Part shown: in pieces, positions 1 to 8,587 of the stretch | How the letters are laid out: each line of letters opens with the position of its first letter | How positions within the stretch are numbered: position 1 is the stretch's first letter | Program-made: the position numbers and the translations under genes | The notes under the pieces: generated by a model | Told to the model about the DNA's origin: nothing | Databases searched by the model: none | Seen by the model: the letters and a program-made list of their open reading frames with translations, nothing else | NCBI RefSeq assembly: GCF_000467105.1 | Contig: NZ_BATI01000045.1 | Coordinates: forward strand, 1-35,673 | Direction of reading: 5' to 3' | Origin: Aquipseudomonas alcaligenes NBRC 14159 | GTDB taxonomy: Bacteria > Pseudomonadota > Gammaproteobacteria > Pseudomonadales > Pseudomonadaceae | Length of the DNA stretch: 35,673 nt

Positions 1-93
1 TTTCCCTAAGCCAAAGCGATGAAATATCGCAAGGTGTGGCGTCAGTTCGCCATCACTCCTAGAATGCGCGCCTCGTCACAAAACGGAGTCTCC

Positions 94-417
94 ATGAAAG
101 GATTTAAAGCTTCTGCGGTATTCCCTATCGTCCTTGCTAGCCTGGGAATAGAAGTTCACGCCGAGCCCCTGCTTATTCAAGGCTCTGATAAGAGTGACTT
201 TTCCATCCGCTGTGAGAAGGACGGTAAGGTCACACTTGAGATTTTTGACCTCAACAAGGATGACAGTATGAGGATCGCTCGAGACATCTATATCGAAGAT
301 CAAGGCAATGGTCGCAGTCGGATCATATTCAGCCACGGATTTATCGTTGCTAGGGATCAATCAACCTATGTAACAGCGGCAGATGAAAACTGCTCGTTCT
401 CAAAACGGGTGATCTAG
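94..417 (+). CDS. Small secreted protein of unknown function
   Basis: I do not recognise this 107-residue protein. I chose the ATG at 94 because GGAG lies 5 bases upstream (85-88) and the reading then opens with a classic signal peptide: a lysine near the start, a hydrophobic stretch of about 15 residues and a VHA cleavage site before EPLL. The reading frame is open upstream to 19, but that longer start would bury the signal peptide. The mature part is about 85 residues with two cysteines (in SIRCEKDG and ENCSF) that could form a disulphide, and it looks beta-rich. Base composition is clearly more AT-rich than the gene that follows at 580, suggesting acquired DNA. It resembles in style, though not obviously in sequence, the secreted cassette proteins at the right of the window. 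Probably periplasmic or exported. Confidence 0.6.
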   Translation: MKGFKASAVFPIVLASLGIEVHAEPLLIQGSDKSDFSIRCEKDGKVTLEIFDLNKDDSMRIARDIYIEDQGNGRSRIIFSHGFIVARDQSTYVTAADENCSFSKRVI

Positions 418-579
418 CGGTTCCAGCGTCACTCCAGCGTTGCCGTCATCCTTGCATCGGTGGCCCTGATAGCCGCCGATTCACGCGGTAAAGGCCGCTG
501 GCCAACCCTGCCAGCTGCCGCCATAGTCCTGTTTTCACGACCCGACCGGTCGTCTCGAGCAGAACAATGAGGCTAGGCC

Positions 580-2685
580 ATGACCAAGACCCTCCATCAC
601 CGTGCCTGTCACCTGTGTGAGGCCATCTGCGGCCTGACCATCGAAACCGAGGACCGCGACGACGGCCGCCATATCCTGTCGATCAAGGGCGACGCCCAGG
701 ACAGCTTCAGCCGTGGCCATATCTGCCCGAAAGCGGTGGCCCTGCAGGACATCCAGAACGACCCGGACCGCGTGCGCCAGCCGCTGCGCAAGGTCGATGG
801 GCAGTGGCAACCGATCGCCTGGGAAGCTGCCTTCGCGCTGGTCGCCGAGCGTCTGTCGGCGATCCAGGCCGAGCACGGCAAGAACGCCGTGGCCGTGTAC
901 CAGGGCAACCCCAGCGTGCACAACTACGGGCTGATGACCCACAGTAACTACTTCCTCGGCCAGCTGAAGACGCGCAACCGCTTCTCCGCCACCTCGGTGG
1001 ACCAGCTGCCGCACCACCTGACCAGCTACCTGATGTACGGCCACGGCCTGCTACTGCCGATTCCGGACATTGACCACAGCCAGTTCATGCTGATCCTCGG
1101 CGGCAACCCGCTGGCCTCCAACGGCAGCATCATGACCGTGCCGGACGTGGAGAAGCGCCTCAAGGCGCTCAAGGCGCGCGGCGGCAAGCTGGTGGTGGTC
1201 GATCCGCGGCGCAGCGAGACGGCGGCCATGGCCGACCAGCATATCTTCGTGCGCCCGGGCAACGACGCGGCGCTGCTGCTCGGCCTGCTCAACACCCTGT
1301 TCGAGGAAGGCCTGACTCGCGAAAGTCACCTGCCGGTCAACGGCCTGGAACAGGTGCGTGAGGCCATCGCGCCGTTCAGCGCCGAGGCCATGAGCGCGCG
1401 CTGCGGCGTGCCGGCGCAGGACCTTCGCCAGCTGGCCCGCGACTTTGCCGCGGCCGATTCGGCGGTGTGCTACGGGCGCATGGGCGTCTCCACCCAGGCC
1501 TACGGCAGCCTGTGCCACTGGCTGATCCAGCTGATCAACCTGGTCACCGGCAACCTCGACCGCGTCGGCGGCACCCTGTGCACCAGCCCGGCCGTCGACC
1601 TGGTGGCGAGCACCTCGGGCGGGCACTTCAACGTCTGGCAGAGCCGCGTCTCCGGCCTGCCGGAATACGGCGGCGAGCTGCCGGTGGCGGCCCTGGCCGA
1701 GGAGATGCTCACACCCGGCGAGGGGCAGATCCGCGCGCTGGTCACGGTGGCCGGCAACCCGGTGCTGTCCACCCCCAACGGCCGTCAGCTGGAGCAGGCC
1801 CTGGACGGGCTGGACTTCATGGTCGCGGTGGACCTCTACATCAACGAGACCACCCGCCACGCCGACCTGATCCTGCCGCCCACCGCGCCGCTGGAGCACG
1901 ACCACTACGACACCACCTTCAACATGTTCGCCGTGCGCAACGTCACCCGCTTCAACGAGCCGGTGCTGGCCAAGCCTGAAGGTGCGCTGGACGACTGGGA
2001 GATTTTTGTCGGCCTGGCCCAGGCCTTCGCCGCGAAGAACGGCACCGAGCTGAAGCCGACCATGCCGCCGCAGCAGATGATCGACATGGGCCTGCGCTTC
2101 GGCCCCTACGGCGACAAGTCCGAGCACAAGCTGAGCCTGGCGGCGCTGCGCGACGCGCCTCACGGCATCGACCTGGGTCCGCTCAAGCCGAACCTGGCGG
2201 CGCGCTTGAAGACCGAGTCGAAGGCCATCGAGGCCGCACCGCCGCTGCTGGTGGCGGACCTCGCGCGCTTCGCCGCCGAGCCGCTGCCGGCAGAGGGCGA
2301 GCTGCTGCTGATCGGCCGGCGCCATGTGCGCAGCAACAACTCCTGGATGCACAACTACCAGCGCCTGGTGAAGGGCAAGCCGCGCCACCAGCTGCTGATG
2401 CACCCCGACGATATGGCCGGCAGAGGCCTGAGTGACGGCCAGCGCGTGCGCGTGCAGTCGCGGGTCGGAGTGATCGAGGTGGAGGCCCTGGCCAGCGACG
2501 AGATGATGCCCGGCGTGGTCAGCCTGCCGCACGGCTGGGGCCACGCCCGGCCGGGGGTGCAGATGGCGATTGCCAGCGCCCAGCCCGGCGCCAGTGCCAA
2601 CGACCTGACCGACGAGCGCCAGCTCGACGCGGTGTCCGGCAACGCGGCGCTCAATGGCGTGCCGGTGCGCGTGGGGGCGGCGTGA
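580..2685 (+). CDS. Molybdopterin-dependent oxidoreductase, formate-dehydrogenase/nitrate-reductase-like
   Basis: This 701-residue protein belongs to the DMSO-reductase superfamily, which transfers electrons using bis-MGD molybdenum and one iron-sulphur cluster. The N-terminus carries the 4Fe-4S ligands C10, C13, C17 and C49 (C-x2-C-x3-C-x31-C) followed by the usual PK. The molybdopterin domain follows, with GGNP and the VDPRR segment typical of cofactor binding, and a C-terminal MGD-binding domain includes RRHVRSNNSWMHN and LPHGWGH. No twin-arginine signal is seen, so the enzyme should be cytoplasmic. Length fits stand-alone oxidoreductases of this superfamily. The start is set by TGAGG at 568-572, 7 bases upstream of the ATG. 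There are no partner subunit or chaperone genes next to it, so the substrate cannot be named; annotation as formate dehydrogenase would be over-specific. Confidence 0.88.
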   Translation: MTKTLHHRACHLCEAICGLTIETEDRDDGRHILSIKGDAQDSFSRGHICPKAVALQDIQNDPDRVRQPLRKVDGQWQPIAWEAAFALVAERLSAIQAEHGKNAVAVYQGNPSVHNYGLMTHSNYFLGQLKTRNRFSATSVDQLPHHLTSYLMYGHGLLLPIPDIDHSQFMLILGGNPLASNGSIMTVPDVEKRLKALKARGGKLVVVDPRRSETAAMADQHIFVRPGNDAALLLGLLNTLFEEGLTRESHLPVNGLEQVREAIAPFSAEAMSARCGVPAQDLRQLARDFAAADSAVCYGRMGVSTQAYGSLCHWLIQLINLVTGNLDRVGGTLCTSPAVDLVASTSGGHFNVWQSRVSGLPEYGGELPVAALAEEMLTPGEGQIRALVTVAGNPVLSTPNGRQLEQALDGLDFMVAVDLYINETTRHADLILPPTAPLEHDHYDTTFNMFAVRNVTRFNEPVLAKPEGALDDWEIFVGLAQAFAAKNGTELKPTMPPQQMIDMGLRFGPYGDKSEHKLSLAALRDAPHGIDLGPLKPNLAARLKTESKAIEAAPPLLVADLARFAAEPLPAEGELLLIGRRHVRSNNSWMHNYQRLVKGKPRHQLLMHPDDMAGRGLSDGQRVRVQSRVGVIEVEALASDEMMPGVVSLPHGWGHARPGVQMAIASAQPGASANDLTDERQLDAVSGNAALNGVPVRVGAA

Positions 2686-2695
2686 CAGGGTGGCT

Positions 2696-2730
2696 GCTCG
2701 GGCTTGAGTGCGGTGTGCTCAAGCCCGAGC
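2696..2730 (+). terminator. Long perfect hairpin after the molybdoenzyme gene
   Basis: A 13-bp perfect inverted repeat (GCTCGGGCTTGAG and its complement) flanks a 9-base loop, 11 bases after the stop codon at 2685. There is no long T-run, only GTCTTT further on, so it may be a weak or factor-assisted terminator or an mRNA-stabilising stem. Confidence 0.5.
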
Positions 2731-2750
2731 CCGCCGCTGGGTCTTTCGTG

Positions 2751-2756
2751 TACAAT
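2751..2756 (+). promoter_or_regulatory. Possible -10 element for grxD
   Basis: TACAAT differs from TATAAT at one base and lies about 50 bases before the grxD start, downstream of the hairpin. No convincing -35 is seen, so this is only a candidate. Confidence 0.3.
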
Positions 2757-2806
2757 CACGCCACCGCGCCCGGCACAGGTCCGGGAAAGTTCAGACGAGG
2801 TGAGTC

Positions 2807-3136
2807 GTGGATATTATCGATACCATCAAAGAGCAGATCGCCAACAACACCATCCTGTTGTACATGAAAGGCTCGCCGAACGCGCCGCAGTGCGGCTTCT
2901 CCGCTCGCGCCGCACAGGTGGTGATGGCCTGTGGCGAGAAGTTCGCCTACGTGGACATCCTGCAGAACCCGGAAATCCGCGCCAACCTGCCCAAGTACGC
3001 CAACTGGCCGACCTTCCCGCAGCTGTGGGTGGCCGGCGAGCTGGTCGGCGGTAGCGACATCATGACCGAGATGTTCGAGAAAGGTGAGCTGCAGACCCTG
3101 ATCAAGGACGCCGCCGAGAAGGCCAAGGCCGAGTAA
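2807..3136 (+). CDS. grxD: Monothiol glutaredoxin, Grx4 family
   Basis: GrxD proteins bind a bridging 2Fe-2S cluster with glutathione and pass it to target proteins in the cytoplasm. The 109-residue product has the defining CGFS active site at residues 29-32, preceded by the MKGSPNAPQ loop, plus WPTFPQLWV with the cis-proline, GGSD for glutathione binding, and an acidic/lysine-rich tail. Length is typical. The start is a GTG; a GAGG at 2797-2800 sits 6 bases upstream, and the protein begins exactly as family members do (MDIIDTIKEQI). It is a single-gene unit with a candidate -10 upstream and a strong terminator downstream. Confidence 0.96.
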   Translation: MDIIDTIKEQIANNTILLYMKGSPNAPQCGFSARAAQVVMACGEKFAYVDILQNPEIRANLPKYANWPTFPQLWVAGELVGGSDIMTEMFEKGELQTLIKDAAEKAKAE

Positions 3137-3154
3137 GGCGTTGCGTTACCCCCG

Positions 3155-3183
3155 AAAGCCGATGCCTGTGCATCGGCTTTTTT
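3155..3183 (+). terminator. Rho-independent terminator of grxD
   Basis: Perfect 11-bp stem AAAGCCGATGC / GCATCGGCTTT with a CTGT loop, running straight into six T residues, 18 bases after the grxD stop codon. Confidence 0.92.
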
Positions 3184-3201
3184 GTGTCCGAGGATTCATG
3201 G

Positions 3202-3696
3202 ATGAGCAGATTTCTGCTGCTGGGCCTGGCCCTGCTGAGCGCCAGCGCCCAGGCTGATTGTGCCTACCGCGCCCTGGCCATCGAGCCCGAAACGCCCGCG
3301 CTCTATGTCGGTATCGGCGAGCGGGTGCGGGTGGAGTTCGACAACTACAAGCTGGACGGCGAGGTGGACAGCTTTCCCGAGCCGCCCCTGCGTATCCGTG
3401 CTGTTCAAGGCGGCAAGGCCTGCGAGGTGGAGGGCGGCATCTGGCTGCGCAACGCCGTGCTGCTGGATGCCAGCGAGCAGCGCCTGCTGGTGCAGAGCTT
3501 CAGCGGCGCCGGCGGCGAGCTGACTTTCTACGACACCAGCAGCTGCGCGCAGCTGGCCCGAGTCGAGCTGCCGGAGGCGAGCTGGGCACTGCAGGGCGAG
3601 CAACTGGTGATCGGCCGCACGTGCAGTGCGGCCGGACTGGCCCACTGCGCCGAGCGTGAAGTGCACACCCTGAACCAGCAGTGCCTGCCGCAATGA
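3202..3696 (+). CDS. Periplasmic protein of unknown function
   Basis: This 164-residue protein is not a family I can name. I start at the ATG at 3202: it has GAGG at 3190-3193 and gives a clean signal peptide (MSRFLLLGLALLSASAQA, then DC). An in-frame GTG at 3184 overlaps the grxD terminator and is less likely. The mature protein of about 146 residues has six cysteines, consistent with periplasmic disulphides, and a beta-rich pattern with a repeated theme of charged and aromatic strands. It follows the grxD terminator, so it needs its own promoter, and it converges with the PBP gene whose stop is only 2 bases away. Confidence 0.75.
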   Translation: MSRFLLLGLALLSASAQADCAYRALAIEPETPALYVGIGERVRVEFDNYKLDGEVDSFPEPPLRIRAVQGGKACEVEGGIWLRNAVLLDASEQRLLVQSFSGAGGELTFYDTSSCAQLARVELPEASWALQGEQLVIGRTCSAAGLAHCAEREVHTLNQQCLPQ

Positions 3697-3698
3697 GG

Positions 3699-6600
3699 CT
3701 ATAGCCGGCGCACCTGCACCGCGCCAGGTGGCTGGCCGCAGCCGGTTTGCGCGGCCGGCTCCAGATAGGGTGTAAGGAGCGGCGCCATGCCCTTGAGCAC
3801 CTGTACCGGCAGCGCCGAGGTGAAGCGGAACTTCTCCGCTGCCTGGCCGGGCACGAAGGCGGTTAGGGTGCCGAAATGGCGCGGCCCCAGGTAGAAGACG
3901 AAGGTGGCGGTGCGGTTCATTGCCCGTGAACTCAGCACGTGGCCGCCACGGGTGGTGCTCTCGATGCGGTTGTCGCCGGTGCCGGTCTTGCCGCCGAGCA
4001 CCAGTGGCGTGCCGTCGGCCAGCTGGAAGCTGCCGTGCAGGCGCCGCGCGGTGCCGGCCTCCACCACCTGCGAGAGGGCGCCGCGCAGGGCCGCCGCCAC
4101 TTCCGAGGGCAACACCCGCTGGCCGCGCTGGCTGTCCTGCTGCAGCTGCGTTTCATAGGGCGTGGCGGCGGCGAAGTGCAGGCGGTCGATGCGCACGCTG
4201 GGCTGGCGGATGCCGTCGTTCTGGATGATGCCCATCAGCTCGGCCAGCGCCGCCGGGCGGTCGCCGGAGCTGCCGATGGCGGTGGCCAGCGACGGCACCA
4301 GGTGCTCGAAGGGGTAGCCCAGGCGCTTCCAGCGCTGGTGGATATCGAGAAACGCCTCGACCTCCAGCAGGGTGCGGATACGGCTGTCGCGCGCGCTCTT
4401 GTGGCGGGTCTTGAACAGCCAGCCGTAGACCTCCTGGCGTTCCTCGGCGCTGGCCGCCACGGCGTCCTTGAAGGTCGCCTGCGGATTTTCGATCAGGTAG
4501 CCGAGCAGCCACAGCTCCAGCGGGTGCACGCGGGCGATGTAGCCCTGGTCCGGCAGGCTCCAGGCGCCGGGACCGTAGTCCAGATAGAGAGCCTGGAGTT
4601 TCTTGTCGGTGAGTTTCTCGGCCTTGTCGTTGGCGTGGGCGCGGATGAAGGTGGCGAAGGTCGCCTGGTCCACCTCCGGCATCAGGTAGCGGTGCACGGC
4701 GGCCAGGCGCACGGCGGTGGGGCGCAGGCCTTCGAGGAAGGTGTCCAGGCGCTGCTGGGCGCTCTGCCCCTGGTACTTGCGCCAGAAACGCAGGAGGAAG
4801 GTAGTGCCCTCGCGGTCGGCGAAGCGCTTGAGGTAGCCCGCGCGCAGCGGGTGCTGATCGTCCTGCAGCAGCGCCGCGCTGTTGTTGGCGCCGTGGTAGG
4901 TGCTGTAGCGCACCAGGTCGCGCAGCAGGCGGATGAACGGCAGGTTGATCGACTCCTGCAGGGCCACGCGCAGGGTGGGAATGCGCGCGTTGTCCTCGCG
5001 CTTGAAGTTGCTGAAGCTGTGCGCGCCGCCGCCGGTGAAGAAGGTTTCGTAGGGGTTGGCCGAGTACTGGCGCTCCAGCGCGGCTTCGAGCGTGTCGCGC
5101 AGGCCGAGTTCGGGCTTGGCGATCAGCTGGTCGAGCACCCAGCGGCTCAGGTGGTCCTGCGCTGCCACCTCGACCCGGCGCAGCGCCTCGGGACTCTGCC
5201 CGGCATAGCGGCCGTGCAGCTCGGCGATCACTTCCAGGTAGGTGGTCAGCACCCGCAGCTTGGCGGTGGAGCCCAACTCCAGCTTGCTGCCCTCGTTGAG
5301 GTCGAAGGGCTGGTCGGTGTTGTCGGTCTGCACCCGCACCCGCGCACCGTCGGGGCTGCGCTCGAACAGGGTGAAGCTGTAGCGCACCTCGGCGGTCTTT
5401 TCCGGCGACAGCAGGCGCTCGCCGAACAGGCCGACCTGCCCGGCGAACTCGGGGTCGGCCAGTTGGCGCAGGTAGGCGCTGACCTGCTGCTGCAGCGCAT
5501 CGTTGAGGGTGCTGGTGGCGGCCAGGTCGAGGCGGTCGAGGTCGTACAGCGGCAGGTTGAGCAGGCTGGAGAGGCGCGAGCGGGCCACGCTGATGCCCTT
5601 GTTGGCCTGCACCGGCTGGATCGCCGGGTACTGCTGCAGGTCGCGGAATTTCAGGCGCTGTGCCAGCGCTGCGTCGCGCAGGGTCCAGTCGATCACGCCG
5701 CCGCCGGCCAGCACGCGGATATGGCTGTCGGTCAGCGCTTCCAGCTCCTTGCGCCCCTGGGCCAGGTAATAGGAAGGGCGGCGCTGGGCGATCATCAGCG
5801 CCAGCACCTGGCGCAGCGCCAGGCCGCGCTCTGCGCGGTTGGCCAGCGGCGTGCGGGCCGGGTCGAGGAGGGCGTTGACCCGCGCGAAGTCGGCGCCGAA
5901 CCACACCCGCAGGCCGTCGGCCAGGCCATGCACTTCGCCATGGCCGGGCGCGGCGGAGAGCGGCACGCTGTTCAGGTAGTCACGCACGATGCGTTGCCGC
6001 GCCGCCAGTGTCTGCGGTCCCTGCTGGTAGGCGCGCACGCTGGCGGAGACCATCTGCCGCAGCTTCTCCATGGCCGACAGGGTCAGGCCGTCCGGCGAGT
6101 GGCGGTATTTCTCCAGCTGGGTGGCCAGGGTGCTGCCGCCGGCGGACTGCTCCTGGATGGCGAAGCTCTTGCCCACCTGCGACAGCGCCGCCTTGGCGAA
6201 GCGTGGCCAGTCCACCGCCGGGTTGGCCAGCGGCTGGTCTGCAGCGAGCAGGTGGCGGTTCTCGATGAACAGCAGGCTGTCCACGACCAGCGGCGGAATG
6301 TCGGTGAACTGCGGGTAGAGCTGCTGCGGGTAGCGGAACAGATAGAGCGGCTCGCCGCGGCAGTCAGCGATGGCCAGGCCGGCCTGCTGCTTCTCGGCGA
6401 AGGGCGGGAAGAAACCGTGCATGGCGTAGGCGAGCAGGGGCGGGGACTGGCGCGCCTGGGCGGTGATCAGGAAGTGCCGCTCGCGCAGACGTTCCAGCAA
6501 CAGCGGCAGGTGGGTATAGCCCAGGCGTTTATCGAAGGGGCCGTCGCTGGGGAACCGGATGGCGCTGCTGGGGCCAGGCTCGACCCGGTAGCTCAGGGTG

Positions 6601-6809
6601 GCCGCGTAGCGGCTGAACTCGCGGGCCTGCAGGCGGGCGTTGGTGAACTCGCGATAGGCGGCGATGCCGAGGGCCACCAGCGCGAGTATCAGCAGCGGCC
6701 AGAACAAGCGACGCCAGCGCCGGGGCGGCTTTTTCGGCAATAAAGCTGGCTCTGGATCGCTCACGGGGAGCGCAGTCTGGTGTGCTTCAGCGTGCCATGG
6801 AACGCCCAT
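3699..6809 (-). CDS. Bifunctional penicillin-binding protein (GT51 glycosyltransferase plus transpeptidase)
   Basis: This 1036-residue inner-membrane protein should polymerise and cross-link peptidoglycan. A cytoplasmic Pro/Arg-rich tail is followed by one membrane helix (about residues 34-52). The GT51 domain shows the catalytic-Glu region as ENRHL (183-187, where most family members have EDRRF) and GGSTLATQLEK (224-234, usually GGSTITQQ). The transpeptidase domain has STAK (514-517), SIN (620-622) and KTGT (941-944), so all three active-site motifs are present. It is longer than PBP1A or PBP1B because of about 300 residues between SIN and KTGT with many helices and charged residues. The last stretch has a Cys and Pro-rich tail. 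The Shine-Dalgarno signal is weak, so the exact start is less certain. Class A PBP-like; not obviously mrcA, mrcB or pbpC. Confidence 0.88.
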   Translation of the reverse strand: MGVPWHAEAHQTALPVSDPEPALLPKKPPRRWRRLFWPLLILALVALGIAAYREFTNARLQAREFSRYAATLSYRVEPGPSSAIRFPSDGPFDKRLGYTHLPLLLERLRERHFLITAQARQSPPLLAYAMHGFFPPFAEKQQAGLAIADCRGEPLYLFRYPQQLYPQFTDIPPLVVDSLLFIENRHLLAADQPLANPAVDWPRFAKAALSQVGKSFAIQEQSAGGSTLATQLEKYRHSPDGLTLSAMEKLRQMVSASVRAYQQGPQTLAARQRIVRDYLNSVPLSAAPGHGEVHGLADGLRVWFGADFARVNALLDPARTPLANRAERGLALRQVLALMIAQRRPSYYLAQGRKELEALTDSHIRVLAGGGVIDWTLRDAALAQRLKFRDLQQYPAIQPVQANKGISVARSRLSSLLNLPLYDLDRLDLAATSTLNDALQQQVSAYLRQLADPEFAGQVGLFGERLLSPEKTAEVRYSFTLFERSPDGARVRVQTDNTDQPFDLNEGSKLELGSTAKLRVLTTYLEVIAELHGRYAGQSPEALRRVEVAAQDHLSRWVLDQLIAKPELGLRDTLEAALERQYSANPYETFFTGGGAHSFSNFKREDNARIPTLRVALQESINLPFIRLLRDLVRYSTYHGANNSAALLQDDQHPLRAGYLKRFADREGTTFLLRFWRKYQGQSAQQRLDTFLEGLRPTAVRLAAVHRYLMPEVDQATFATFIRAHANDKAEKLTDKKLQALYLDYGPGAWSLPDQGYIARVHPLELWLLGYLIENPQATFKDAVAASAEERQEVYGWLFKTRHKSARDSRIRTLLEVEAFLDIHQRWKRLGYPFEHLVPSLATAIGSSGDRPAALAELMGIIQNDGIRQPSVRIDRLHFAAATPYETQLQQDSQRGQRVLPSEVAAALRGALSQVVEAGTARRLHGSFQLADGTPLVLGGKTGTGDNRIESTTRGGHVLSSRAMNRTATFVFYLGPRHFGTLTAFVPGQAAEKFRFTSALPVQVLKGMAPLLTPYLEPAAQTGCGQPPGAVQVRRL

Positions 6810-6910
6810 GATCGACTGGCCTGGCTGCCTGGGAAGCCTGCTTTAACTGCAAGCTTAGTTCGCCCCGGGCCGGTAGCGGGCATTCCGTCGTCGGCGACCA
6901 GCGGTGGCGG

Positions 6911-8527
6911 TCAACCGGGTTGGGCAGCGTCGAAACTGTCGGCCCGCGCCATCGCCCACATGCGCCGGTAGAACTCGCCGGAAACCTCCTCGCGCAGCAG
7001 CTCGCCGGGCTTGAGGAACACGTGCAGCTGCGAGTACAGCTTGATCTCGCTGGCCGACATGCGCCGCACCAGGTGCCTGGCCTCGATCTGCGCAGGATGG
7101 CTGAGGCCGGCGGCGGCGATCATTTCGGCCAGGGCCTTGAGCGTATTGCGGTGGAAGTTGTGCACCCGCTCGGCCTTGTCCGGCACCACCAGGGCGCGCT
7201 GGCGCAGCGGGTCCTGGGTGGCCACGCCGGTCGGGCACTTGTTGGTGTGGCAGCTCTGGCTCTGGATGCAGCCGATGGCGAACATGAAGCCGCGCGCCGA
7301 GTTGGCCCAGTCGGCGCCCAGGGCCATGACGCTGGCGATATCGAAGGCGCTGACGATCTTGCCGCTGGCGCCGAGGCGGATATGCTCGCGCAGGCCGCAG
7401 CCGACCAGGGTGTTGTGCACGAACAGCAGGCCTTCGCGCAGCGGCACGCCAATATGGTCGGTGAACTCCAGTGGCGCCGCGCCGGTGCCGCCTTCCTTGC
7501 CGTCGATGACGATGAAGTCGGGCAGGATGCCGGTCGCCAGCATGGCCTTGGCGATGCCCATGAATTCCCAGGGATGGCCCAGGCACAGCTTGAAGCCGAC
7601 CGGCTTGCCGCCGGACAGCTCGCGTAGCCGGGCGATGAACTGCAGCAGCTCGGTGGGTGTGGCGAAGGCGCTGTGGCGTGCTGGCGAGATGCAGTCCTGG
7701 CCCATCGGCACGCCGCGGGTCAGGGAGATTTCCGCGGTCACCTTGTGCCTGGGCAGGATGCCGCCGTGCCCCGGCTTGGCGCCCTGGCTGAGCTTGATCT
7801 CGATCATCTTCACCTGCGGGTTCGCCGCCTGTTCGGCGAAGCGCTGCGGGTCGAAGCGGCCCTGCTCGTCGCGGCAGCCGAAGTAGCCGCTGCCCAGCTC
7901 CCACACCAGGTCGCCGTCGTGCTCGCGGTGGTAGGGGCTGATGCTGCCTTCGCCGGTGTCGTGGTAGAAGCCGCCCAGGCGCGCGCCCTGGTTGAGCGCG
8001 CGGATGGCGTTGGCGCTGAGCGAGCCGAAGCTCATCGCCGAGATGTTGAACACCGATGCCGAGTAGGGCTGGGTGCACTGCGGCCCGCCGACACTGACGC
8101 GGAAGGTGGCGGGGTCGCAGTGCGCGGCCGGCAGCATGGAATGGCCGATGAACTCGAAGCCGCTGCGGTACACGTCGCTGAGGGTGCCGAACGGCTTGTC
8201 GGCGCCCTGGTTCTTGGCCCGCGCGTAGACCAGCGAACGCTGCGCGCGGGAGAACGGCAGCTCGCCGCCGTCGGCTTCCAGCAGGTATTGGCGGATCTCC
8301 GGGCGGATGGCCTCCACCAGGTAGCGGATATTGCCCAGGATCGGGTAGTTGCGGCGCACCGCCTGGCGCGTCTGCAGCAGGTCGTTGACCCCGACCAGGC
8401 TGAGCAGGCCGCTGATCAGCGTCAGCGGCCACAGCCAGGCGTGTGCGCCCAGCCAGGGCAGGCTGACCAGGGTGAAGAGTACGCAGCAGGCGAAGAAGGC
8501 GTAACGGTTCAGCAGCGACAGGCTCAT
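6911..8527 (-). CDS. FMN-binding glutamate synthase family protein
   Basis: The 538-residue protein matches the stand-alone FMN domain of glutamate synthase large subunits (the GltB2/YerD type), without the amidotransferase half. Two hydrophobic helices (about residues 8-50) anchor it in the membrane, an addition common in this stand-alone group. The barrel has SFGSLS, GEGSISPYH, EIKLSQGAKPGHGG and GKEGGTGAAP, which fit the FMN and substrate loops. The cysteine cluster C-x5-C-x4-C in GCIQSQSCHTNKCPTG matches the 3Fe-4S ligands of GltB. GGAG lies 5 bases before the ATG. The true reaction of these stand-alone proteins is not settled; glutamate synthesis from ammonia or another FMN-linked oxidoreduction is possible. 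Confidence 0.9.
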   Translation of the reverse strand: MSLSLLNRYAFFACCVLFTLVSLPWLGAHAWLWPLTLISGLLSLVGVNDLLQTRQAVRRNYPILGNIRYLVEAIRPEIRQYLLEADGGELPFSRAQRSLVYARAKNQGADKPFGTLSDVYRSGFEFIGHSMLPAAHCDPATFRVSVGGPQCTQPYSASVFNISAMSFGSLSANAIRALNQGARLGGFYHDTGEGSISPYHREHDGDLVWELGSGYFGCRDEQGRFDPQRFAEQAANPQVKMIEIKLSQGAKPGHGGILPRHKVTAEISLTRGVPMGQDCISPARHSAFATPTELLQFIARLRELSGGKPVGFKLCLGHPWEFMGIAKAMLATGILPDFIVIDGKEGGTGAAPLEFTDHIGVPLREGLLFVHNTLVGCGLREHIRLGASGKIVSAFDIASVMALGADWANSARGFMFAIGCIQSQSCHTNKCPTGVATQDPLRQRALVVPDKAERVHNFHRNTLKALAEMIAAAGLSHPAQIEARHLVRRMSASEIKLYSQLHVFLKPGELLREEVSGEFYRRMWAMARADSFDAAQPG

Positions 8528-8587
8528 GCGGGCTCCGGTGGGGCGAGTTCAGCCACAGGGTAGGCCGAACGCGCCGCGCTGTCGCCC

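Noticed and set aside
1051..2544. 497-codon minus-strand open frame opposite the molybdoenzyme
   Set aside because: Low-complexity shadow; the plus strand has iron-sulphur and molybdopterin motifs.
3939..6743. 934-codon plus-strand open frame opposite the PBP gene
   Set aside because: It is the antisense shadow of a GC-rich gene; the product is Gly/Ala/Val/Gln/His-rich low complexity, and the minus strand has all PBP motifs.
6855..8432. 525-codon minus-strand frame overlapping the glutamate-synthase-like gene
   Set aside because: Shifted-frame shadow rich in Arg/Pro/Ala, with no motifs; the other frame has the FMN and cysteine motifs.
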